Shown: one piece after another, positions 50,401 through 62,400 of the stretch | Position numbering within the stretch: the stretch's first letter is position 1 | How the letters are laid out: each line of letters starts with the position of its first letter | From: Pelobates cultripes | Lineage: Eukaryota; Chordata; Amphibia; Anura; Pelobatidae | Assembly: GCA_933207985.1 (NCBI GenBank) | Contig: OW240916.1 | Location: 317,347,324-317,411,323 of the forward strand | Length of the DNA stretch: 64,000 nt | Direction of reading: 5' to 3' | The notes under the pieces: generated by a model | What the model was told of the DNA's origin: nothing | The model's input: the letters and a program-made list of their open reading frames with translations, nothing else | Database searches by the model: none | Translations under genes and position numbers: made by a program

Positions 50401-53400
50401 GACAAATTGCAATTTGCTCTAAACTCAATACACACGTGTAATAACCTTCCAGTTTGTTCCTGAATTACCATCTATTGGTGATTATCTGGTGATTAGCCTT
50501 CCAGCTGAAGTGGTAGAGGTTAACACAGTAAAGGAGTTTAAGCATGCGTGGAATAGGCATAAGGCTATCCTAACTATAAGATAAGGCCAGGGACTAATGA
50601 AAGTATTTAGAAAATTGGGCAGACTAGATGGGCCGAATGGTTCTTATCTGCCGTCACATTCTATGTTTCTATGTTACTGCATTAAAGTAGTTTGAAGGTT
50701 GTTGATGGATTTAGGGTGTTTCCTGGCCACAGTGTCAAACAGCACTGGAGGCCCTTACATTGTCCGAAGAGAGGTTTATCGCAAGGGGGGTAATTTAGCA
50801 CAGTGTCGGCAACACTTGCAAAAGGTTTCTGAATAGTTCTGTTGAAAAAAGTGTTTTCCACTGTTATAAATTTTGAAATGGAAATTTCAATGAAAATTGT
50901 CAGAATTTACTTTGAAGAAAATAAGCGCTTTTCAATCAAAATGAAAAATCTCCTCCGGTGACTTTGCTGCACTTCTGTAGGATATTGCCATCACTCAGGA
51001 ATCCCTTCATATCACTAGTCTTGTTCTTCTACCTGATTCTAGTCATTGCAGCATAAACAATGGAGTCCTGTAATACCAGTAGAGACTCCGCATTAACCCA
51101 TGTTGTTGCCTCATGGCAATTTGTGTTGCTTTGTAATGAGTGTGTATCACTGGGGATTTCTGACAGGATTGTACAGACATGATGGGATTTAATAAAAAAT
51201 AAAAAAATAAATAAATAGATAACTAATGGAACATATTATTTGCAGTGAATATAATTCTGAGCTGTGATTTTTACATTTTCAGAGTCTGGAAAAATTGTCA
51301 GTAGAATACAGGAAACCATTCCCTTAGTCAAAATGAAAAAAAGACCAAATGCTTTCTGTGTAAAATTCTACATATTGTTTGTGAATATGTTTTTCATACG
51401 ACATACTTTTGTTTTCGTTCCAGGATTCGAATGATGAAGCCGCAGCTCTTTGGCTAAACGAAATACAGAAAGGAATTCTCCGAGCGAACCAGGACACAGA
51501 AGATGCTCACAAACGTATGTGAACTGGAACCTTCTTCAATTTTGTATCGGTTTAGACAAACTAACCCCATGGATTGATTGTCTTCAGATTGAATCCCTCT
51601 AGATCCATTTCAGTTCAATGTTTCTAGATGTTTTGTCCATTGAAGAAGAGTAGTCTAGTAAATTGTGGGACTATTGAGCCACAACACGTACATTTATGAA
51701 GAAAATAATTAAGTGTCTCTCCAAAAAAACAAACACAAACAATGTAACAAAATAATAAAAAATATACAATATATCCCAATGCTGGGCAACACCTTAGCAG
51801 CTCAATCATGTAGAAAATGTACACTTCTCCATGATAAAAAAAACAAAAAAGGAAGGACAAGAAAGTAAAAAGAGATTGTTTTGCTTATTCACTTCCAAAT
51901 AAAGTAATCTGATATCTCCATGAAAATATAAAGGGACACTATAATCACCAAATCAACTTTGATGTATATATCATGTCCCTGAAATCTCATTGCTCAATTC
52001 TCGGCCGTTCAGGAGTTAAATTACTTTTACACAGCCCTAGTCACACCTCCCTGCATGTCACTTACATAGCCTTCGTAAACGCTTCCTGTAAAGAGTGGTC
52101 TAATGTTTATACTTTATTGCAAATTCTGTTTAATTTTGAATTTCTTATCTTCTGCTCTGTTAAAAGTCTTCTAGACCCTGCAGGATCTCCTGTATGTGAT
52201 TAAAGTTAAATTTCCATAGCAGAATATAAACACTTTTAAAGTAAGTTACATCTGATTGAAAATGAAACCTTTTTGTTTTCATGCAGGCTGTGTCAGTCAG
52301 TGCCAGGGGAGGTGTGGCTAGGGCTTCATAAACTGAAGCAAAGGTGATTTAACTTCTAAATGACAGTGAATTGAGCAAAATGAATGTCAGAGGCATGATC
52401 TATTCCCAAAAACTGCTGCATTACTAAAGTTGTTTTGGTGACTATAGTGTCCCTGTAATTTTCATAATTCTACATAGGAATTTGCTAAATCAGTTCCCCA
52501 GATATATCTGTTCTTGCTCCAGAAGAAGACATCTAGTGGTGCTATCTGAAATGAACTGATCTATCTGCCATGCAGGCAGTTTACACAAACTGTATGTAGA
52601 GGTAGGTGGACCTCATAACACTGTCCCTTTTATGAGAACATAGGTTTAACCTGGAATTCGATACCCACCCACCAGATCCAGAGCGTATTGTCCAGCTATA
52701 GACAATATTTGGTAATTTCATTTCATATTGTCACCATGACCTTAAATATTTACGATGGTTATTTGTCTATGAAATAACATGGTTCATTATGTTTGTGTTT
52801 AGTGTCAGCTGGTGTAGCAGAAATTAACTTGGCTCTGGAAAAGAATGAAGTACAGAGTACCCTATTGGCCTTGCAGTCTCCTAAAACGGGATTAAAAGGA
52901 GTGCTTCCTGAGTGTTCCGAAACGTATCACAACAGCCTTTCTGAAGCCAAGCAGAAAAAGACTGGTGAAGGTAATGCTGTACATTAAACATCTAGGATGC
53001 TTTTTCTTTACTTATATATTTTAAACCAGAGTTTTCACAAAGTCAGGGAAACTACTGATGCAGTAATATTCAGTAATGAATATACCTTTTCTATTTAAAT
53101 CAAACTTTTGATCACAGTGTGTTTGGGGCTAATTTCTGGTTGTATAGGTACAATCAACCATAATATTTAAAGGGATACTGTAGTGCCAGGAATACAAAGC
53201 TTTATTCCTGGCATTAGCGATCCCTCTGCCTCCCCCCTTCCTTGCGCCCCCCCTCCCCAGTAAATAAAAAACCCCTTTACTTACCTTATCTCAACGCCGA
53301 TGTCCCTCAAAGCTGGGTTGTGTCTAAGGCGCATGGGCAGAAAATGCCACGTGCACATTAGACCTCCAAATAGGAAAGCATTGAATTAAATCTTTCCTAT

Positions 53401-56400
53401 GGTGAAAAATCTGACGCCGGGGAGGACGTCCAGCGTCAGATAACGGACCATAAGTCCATTACAATTCCGGATGCGCCCCCAGTGGCTGTTTGGTAGACAG
53501 GCACTAGAGTCAGAATTAGAGCTGCAATGTAAACATTGCAGTTTCTCTGGAACTGCAATGTTTTACATTGCAGCACTAGGTTCAAAAGGGTCACAGCACC
53601 CAGACCATTTCAATGAACTGAAGTGGTCTGGGAGCCTACAGTGTCCCTTTAAAAGGTACAGTTTTACTACTGTTGTTATTTTTTTTTATTATTATTTATT
53701 TATTTATTTATTTTTTATTTTTTTTGCGCATTGTTGAATGAGAGGATGATTGCAGTTCATTCACATTTGGACATATCAATAGCTAGTCCTTGTGGCTCAC
53801 GTGTTCACATCAGGAGTTTATCTACTCTGTTTATCTAATGAATATCTGCAGCTGATCTTGTCTGGTAGACCTCCACCTATAAATTTCTAAGCCACTTTCT
53901 TTTCAACATCTGGATTGGGTACTGTGGTTGGAAAACTTCTAACTACAGTTTTGTAGTTGCCAGGATCAGCAATATCTGTATTTACACAGTATGTATGTGA
54001 TTCCCATCTCTAGCTGGCCCTGTGTTGTCAATATTATTATGTCCACCTGATATTATATCGCTATTAGGTCTTTATTTGTTGTCCTTTTTAATTAAGTTAT
54101 GTTGTTTCCACTTAGGCATTTTTTCTTTACAAATGAGACGTGTGTAGTTTGTTTCTGTATTTAATTGTATTGTCTGTTTCACAACCCAAAGTATGAATTT
54201 ATATATCAGTTGGTTTCATATTTTTGTTTTGTACTGTAGATTTCATTGTAATAGTTTCCAAATTCTCTTTTACCATTGTCTTTAGAAAACTGAAGTTGTC
54301 AATCTAGCAGCTACTTTTAAGATGTACTTTTTAGATCTTGTTGTTGGTTGTACAGTATTCATGTATCTGATGTCTAAATACAATGGATAAATTGACTTTC
54401 GTCTCTCTGCAGGAACCGAGGAGAGTTATTGGATGAAGTTAAGACTAAAAGATAACTACTACTATTTTTACAATTTTGAAACTGAAGAAGGAAGCTGGGC
54501 TGAGCCAGAAGGGATCACTACAAAAAGTTATTGGCTTACTCGGGAAGAAATTCAGGTTTGTGCTTAGACATGGCGATGAAACCTAATATGTCACTGGAAA
54601 TGATTAATTCATCCCAAAAATCAGTGCTATGTTAAGACCATTAGGCCACAAAATGCCTGGGAGGAAGGTTTATAAATTTTGCCATTCTTACATATCTAAA
54701 CAGTTTAGTTGAGTATTACTAAGCAATGCAGTACATCTTTAAATGTTACTAAATGTTAAATTCCACACAAGATGTTTAAAGAAAGCACATTTGTTCTACT
54801 AAAGAGAGAAATGTATGTAAAAAATGTATTAAAAAAAAAAAGGGATTTACATATATAAGATATTTGTTCTCCTTTAAAGTTATTTATATGCAAAATAAAA
54901 GAGTTGTCCAGGCACTCTAGGTAATAGAAACGTTTCTGTCAGGATTACAAGTTGATTCAGCACGTGGTACTGTGTCACACCTAGGACTAAGGATAACGTA
55001 TAACTGGACGTTAGAATGGCCAGACTTAACGTCTCCAAGAATAGTTAAAATACTCGGCGAGGTCAGGGACACAGAATCAGACACAAAGATAAGGGAAATC
55101 CAAAAGTCAAGGATACCAGATATCAGGGAAGTCAAATACCAGAAAATCAAGATCAGGAACGCACTCTCGGATAACCATAGGAATGAAACCACGACAGGGC
55201 AATGAGCAAGAGGAGAGTTGGGTTTAAATACCCCTCCTCTGGATCCGATTGGCTATAACCGGCCTTTGACCCGGTGTTCATGATTGCTGCTCAGCTAAAC
55301 CCTCCTGTGGATTTGGTTGACCATGACCGGCCTTTGACCCCAAAAGTAATTACCAGGTTTACATGTGCATGATTGTGACTTGGCACAACTTTTCCTGTCA
55401 GGACGGTAAATGCCATTAACCACATTTTTATGTGTGGATGAATATGTGACCGTTTCGACCCAGCTGGGTCTAGCTCTATAACCACTTATTGGTTAATATT
55501 CAGTGAATGCTGCTCCCACACGTAATGTGTAACGTTTCAAAATCCACACTGAAACAGAAACCAAGAGGGAAAATGAAGTGGAACACTATAATCATCAAAA
55601 TATGTAAAAATATATGTTCAAATAAAACCACACTGTATGTAACACTTAATTTGCAATATCGTTGCACAAAACTGGTATCCAATGGAATTTTAAAAATAAC
55701 TAATAAACAAAAATGAACAATAATCCAAATGGAAAACTCTAATCTTCATTAGAAATCATTGCTCGAAAAATAAGAAGTTGTATAGTGTAATACTTTTACA
55801 TGAATGAGGTATATAATAAAAGCCAGTTTACTCACATGTGGTGGAACCTATAAAGACTCTCTTTGATAATTTCCAATGTGTGCATAAGTCCACAATGTCT
55901 ATATCCTCCTAAATGAGAGAGCTAGGGACCCTGTGTACTTCTTCAAATACTGCTTTATTTGCAAATAATAATGCATTTCATCATGGCAAAGCTTCATCAG
56001 TCCGATAAAAACCTGCTTTCATTAAAGCTTTCAGTTCCATTAAAATGGGCCAGAAGTCCTGAAGAGATGTTTGTGCAAAAGCTGCTGGGTTTCACAGCTA
56101 ATTACGAAGTGTATATGACAGCACAGTTACCTCCGGGTGAGGGGCTTGACAAAAGTCAATAGACTTTTAATGTGATCTTCTTCTGCCCATGTCCTTAGAA
56201 AAGTAGCGGGAACATTGGGGGAAAACCAGGATGTTACATTTTCAGGTGGCCCCATGATTAGTATTCTAGATCCCCGGTGCAAGGGGGAATACATTCTGAC
56301 AAGCACCATTGTTAGAGGGCCTGGAATAAATACAGGGTGTACTACAAGTAAAACAGAATAAAAAACATCAGGGGTCTGGAAGGTGCGTACCGAAACCAAA

Positions 56401-59400
56401 GCTTCTTGTCTTGTGGGAGTAGTCGGTAGTAAAGCTTGGTCGTGTCCAGTCGATAGGTCAGAGCAGACAGTGCAGATTGACATTCTGCTAAACAATAACT
56501 AAGTCTGCATGTATGGACTTGGCTTCAGGTAATGGGCATCGGGTTTTATGAGCACTATCTGTAGCTCCCTTGGGGATTTATAGGATGATACTGCTCTAAG
56601 ATTCATGTGTGTAGGTGAAATTGCTCTGTGTTCTCATGGGGTTAATCGAACTAGGTGTCCTAGCAGGACTTGACGAGCACCTGTAATTTTCAATGCCAGC
56701 AGGCAGACTGTCTCACTAATGTGAGACTGCCAATTTTGACAATTAATGGTGTGAGGCACATCAGTTAATATGGATTTTGTGGCAATAACCTTGGATAGAC
56801 CCCTTAATTGTAACCAAGCAGACTGGGTAGTACCGTGTGACTTAACATGCATCATTTCCAGATATGCTTAAAAACGCAAAACCTAATAGCATTAGCATAA
56901 CAGTCTCTATAAACCACATAGTAAATGTGTCTGACCAGTAACATTCTTATAGTACAATGAAATAGCCTAAAGTCCGATGGAGGGAAATTTAGGGGTTACG
57001 GTCACAGTGAGTTGGAAATCAGGACAGGAGGGGCTATGGCAGTAAAGAGGTGGGCTAGTGACCTAGTGGGTCTTGTCAGGATTGTAGATGCGCATGGTGA
57101 CACTCTCTGTATGGAGCGCCAACCACACAGGCCTGCATATACACAGAGTTCCTGGAATATATGAGAAACTATTAGGGATAAATAGAACACTATGAATGTG
57201 GTGGGACACCGGTCCAAATCAGGGTGGTGTTTTGTGTTTTATCTGCGATGTAGAGAAGTTAAATCATATTCATGTTGGCATCTCTGTGATCATAATACAA
57301 TTTAAACGTTATGCATTTAAAACAGGGGTGGGGAACCTTCGGCCTCCCAGATGTTGTGGACTACATCTCCCTTGATGCTTTGCTAGCATTATGGGAGATT
57401 TAGTCCAAAACATTGGTGTTGTCCTGGTGTGTTTTGTGCAACGTTGAGATGGCAATGAAGTTGCTTAGAACAGTGGCTTAATGAAAGAAACCATTGGCGT
57501 TTTTTTTTTTTTTTTTAAACATGGAGCTTGGATTTAGCAGAGTTAAAATACACATCAATGACTTGTTTGAATGCTCCCACGATTTATTTGCCTAGACATT
57601 TGGGTACAATAAGTGTCTTTGTCTCTCGGAATATGTTCCCCCAGCATTGTACAATCTCTCAATATTGCACAATATTTACATTATAGAATTACTGAATCAT
57701 ACTATATCTTACTGTGTACATATAGTAGATTAGATTACTTTTATTGTCGTGATTTGTAAGAGTAGATCCTAGGTACAAACCTGTTTTTTCATGTACTGAC
57801 TATATTGTGAACCAGGAAATCTGATTAGGGTTATGGTGAGTTTAATTTTAATATATATATTGTACCGTGTGTTCTGCTTTCTGTTGATATCCACCACATT
57901 ATACATTATACTGCCCAAATCTAGAATGTTTTATTCTACCAGTGTTCAAGTATCAAATTCCTTAAACCATTACAGTGTGTGCAGTAGGAGGTAATCTTAA
58001 ATGGACACTGTACGCACCACAACCACTACAGTGTGTGCAGTAGGAGGTAATCTTAAATGGACACTGTACGCACCACAACCACTACAGTGTGTGCAGTAGG
58101 AGGTAATCTTAAATGGACACTGTACGCACCACAACCATTACAGTGTGTGCAGTAGGAGGTAATCTTAAATGGGCGCTGTACGCACCACAACCATTACAGT
58201 GTGTGCAGTAGGAGGTAATCTTAAATGGGCGCTGTACGCACCACAACCATTACAGTGTGTGCAGTAGGAGGTAATCTTAAATGGGCGCTGTACGCACCAC
58301 AACCATTACAGTGTGTGCAGTAGGAGGTAATCTTAAATGGGCGCTGTACGCACCACAACCATTACAGTGTGTGCAGTAGGAGGTAATCTTAAATGGGCGC
58401 TGTACGCACCACAACCATTACAGTGTGTGCAGTAGGAGGTAATCTTAAATGGGCGCTGTACGCACCACAACCATTACAGTGTGTGCAGTAGGAGGTAATC
58501 TTAAATGGGCGCTGTACGCACCACAACCATTACAGTGTGTGCAGCAGTTATGGTGCGGGAGTTCCCTGTTACTGTCCTAGTGATCAGAGTTAATTTTTGA
58601 ATGGTTTAACACTTACCTATGTTCTCTGTGTTCCTGTTTACATATATTCCCCTTCCAAATTAGATATATCCGTTATGTGCCCATTCAGACTGAAGTCAGT
58701 GACACAGAGTGATTCCTTTTATAATACGTTTCATTTTTATTTTTCACAGACAATCGTTGGGAATATTACTGCAGATTATAATCGGGAACAGTTGTGGATG
58801 GCCAATGAAAGCCTCATTATTTTGTTACAAGCACGAATGAGGGGCTACCTTGTCCGAAAAGGCTTCAAAGAGAGGAAAACCTATCTTCATCAACAGGAGC
58901 CTTCCGCTGTCAAACTCCAGGTGAGACCATCAGAATGCTGTATGTTTTCAGACCGTTTCCACTTGTGAAAGCAACATGTCTTCATCAATCACTCTCTCTT
59001 TAAAATAGAGACTGACTTTAAATATGAATACTTCTCTTACATGGCAGGTGGCATACCCCAAAGTGGCGCTGCTATGTCACCCTGCCCCCAACCTCGCTTA
59101 TATTCCCGTTATACCAACACTCACAGCCTCACCAGTCTCTTACTCCTACACTGCAGTAGGTGCTCACAAATATTACTGTTCAATTTATAATGGATCTCAC
59201 ACGTTCTGATGGACAGAATACTTACTGGAACAAAGAAGAGTAATCCCCTATATCCTTGGCTGTTGGTATGGCCCAACGCCCTAGTTTGGAAGAGTCATGC
59301 CAGGATGAGCATGCATGCCTCACTCACTTCCCAAACTGTATTTCCATTGAAATAGGTAATTTTAATCCTCTAAACTTTTCATTTTTGCTCAATGACTCAA

Positions 59401-62400
59401 AGTTGGCCAATTAAGACCATCTAGCTGACCATTTAGCACATACATCCCTCTTGTTAATTAAATATGTTACTTGTCTGTATGTTACTGCTTTCACTGATAG
59501 TTTTTGTTTTTCCTTACAGGCGTCTTGGAAAGGATACAAACAGAGGAAATCCTATACAGACAGACTAAAACTGTTACAGGGAAATATTGTGGGTATAGTC
59601 AAGGTACGTGCGGCACAGATCCTGTGATCAGAGAGGTGATACATTCTAGCTAGAGTGTACTCTATAGAGTGCTTCATAATGTAGGTGTGAAGGGGGAAAG
59701 GGGCGCTCTGTCCCCTGTTTCCCTGTTTAGATCTCTATGGTCACTTTGTGTGAATGGGTCTGTGTATACACCTGGTCATCACTTGCACAAAAAGTAACAC
59801 TTACATGGTAAATTCTCTGATTGTAAACATTTTGTTTCTGTTTAATTTTTTTTGGCTTCAAGTGGTAAAAATATTTAGCAATCCTCTGCACCCCATATTA
59901 GACACCACATAGCTTTAGCTAATTTGCCCTCTTCCACTCTTGTTTTTTTTGTTCCCTGTAACCTGTATAAATTCTGCTATGGTACTGGCGTATACCATAT
60001 ATGCAATGTATAGAGTGCTAACACTGCAGGGACAGTCTATAGACCACAAAACCACTACATTAAGCCGTGGTGGTTCTGGTGACTGTATTAATAACATTGA
60101 AATGGTATGCATTTAAAACATTGCTGTTGTCATGCCGAGTTGAATTGTCAGGTCTTTTGAGCAACATTGTAATGTCAACTGTATAAAGCTGCTCAGGCCG
60201 AAGCCAAGGTGGAATACGAAGGGTGGTGTTTAGGGCTTAGGGACAGCTTAGGTTTAGAGGGTACCTGCGTTTAAGATTCTGTGATCATTTTCTCAGAATA
60301 TGGCTGCTTTGAAAGTCCATCCCCCACACCTGATTCTGGTGTTTATTTCTGCATTTTTTAGTGAAAGTTGGCAGAATCCCCCATTTCAATCTTGTGCTAA
60401 ACTGTTATTTTCTTTGTTTGCAAACCCATTTTAGATTCAGTCTTGGTACCGGATGTTAAAAGCAAAAAAAGCTTACCAGAAACGACAGCAATATTTCAAG
60501 GAACACGTAAGATTTGTTAATTCTGCTTTTCCTAATTTTGCATTTTAATGCGTGTGAATATGTACTGAAAAAGATTGTTCTTTTGTTCCACAGGAAAAAG
60601 AGATCATTAAAATACAAGCATTTCTTAAGGCTAACAAAGCCAGGGAAGACTATAGAACATTAAGTAAGTAATAAAATAAATACATTCTACTTTAATGGGT
60701 TTTCTCTTTTAGTTTTACATGTAGCAAACTGAACAATTGGTACTGAACATAAATAAAGGTTTGCCTGCATTAGATATTTTACCGAATACCCTAATGTATT
60801 ATTAGAAAGGGGATTTATCTAATCTCTAGTCCTTATAGTGTTATTCATTGCACTCGACAACTCATGATATAAATGTGATTAATGCTTTGTGTACAATAGA
60901 TATAGTTTTCTTTAAAAACAAAAATGGCAACAGAAGGGTTAATCTGTAGTAAGACATCATATTATTTACCTCTGACTCAGAAACATAGTACATATTGTGC
61001 CTTATTATATCAAAAGAAAACTCAATAACAAGGCATTCAATGATTTACTAATTGAAGCATTCTTACATGCATGCCTTAGGGACACATCACTGCCCAAATA
61101 CAAAGTAAAAGAAAAAAATCACTGTTTGGTAGATATACCCCAAATAAAAACGGACGTGCATTTAATTATGTATTTTTTCATCTGCGTTATATCGAAAAAA
61201 AAAAAAAACAGCTTGCAAAACCTGCTGATCTCTTGTCTGCAGCCTATGCAAGCCCTCCCCTTCTAACCCCGCCCAGACTTTCTGTGGCTGTCCAATCACA
61301 GACTTCCCAATGCAGCTTAATGAGAAGTCTTTGCAAGGCAGGTGCTCTGGAGTTCCGTGCAAGTAAGCTAACTAAACCAGGAAGTAACAGGATCTGTTGT
61401 CTGCTTGAAATGCCAGGGGGGTGTAACTAGTATAATTGAAATCTGCCTTTTTTCCAAAATAAAAAAAAATAGGGCACACTCTTCACACATGAAGCTTTTC
61501 AGCAAGTTAAAGTGAAAAAGAAAGTCCTACAATATAAATAGATTTAATGCAAAGCAACACTCCAATAATAGAATAGTGTGCCTTGGGAAAAACTTGACTT
61601 GCCATTTTAAAACGGTTACTGTTACAGCTTGATTGCCTTTTTGCAACATAAAACATTTGTTTAGTAAGATGTGATGGGCATTGGACAGGTCACGTATTCT
61701 CACCTCACTTTCTATCCTGTTTACACAAGTCTCTTATTTTCTAAGCTAAAGATCTACAACCCAAAACAAAATGTTTTCTTTGACGACTTTTGTCTAGAAA
61801 AGACAGATGTTGCATTTAGAAGCAGAGGAGGCATTGAATTTCACTCCCCGGCTTTCCTAAAATGCTTTAAAATCGTTAAAAAGAATGTTCAGTGACGTTG
61901 CTTTGTAGCATTCCATTTGCATATAGCAAACTGCTACTCACTGATCAGATACAAATATCCGTTTTCTTCCAGATAAACACATTTTGCAAGCGTGACGTCT
62001 TGAACTTTGTAGTTTAATGTCCAATGTCACGGTTTTATTTGTACCGTTTTTATTTAGAATTTACAATTTCAGCATTTAAATAGTGATACTGTTAGTTTAT
62101 GATACCGGTAGTTGTAATGCGGTTTCTAGATCGTTTGACCAAAAGGAATGGTATTAAAATTCTCGCAGTCTCTTAAAATCTTTCATTTGTAAGCTTGCAG
62201 GCAAAGATCAAAAACCAGCATTTGTTGGATCTAGAACCTCTAAAATAAATCCCATAAAGATATTAAAAACTATTCCAAAAATTATAAAAACTTGGTATTA
62301 ATTAAAATCAAGTTCATTGGAGAAAAAACTGTAGACCCCTGAGGACTGAGCACATAAATGTCTTTGAAGGACAATTAAAGAATGGGAACATTTCACTTCT

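Larger units (their letters stand above)
54556..58749 (+). other. IQGAP2 intron, 4194 bp
   Basis: GTTTGT...TCACAG. It holds the repeat 54955-55330, a stretch of antisense open frames (56127-57217), a palindromic MITE and the 56-bp array. 55500-56120 and 57430-57960 show nothing recognisable. Confidence 0.75.
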
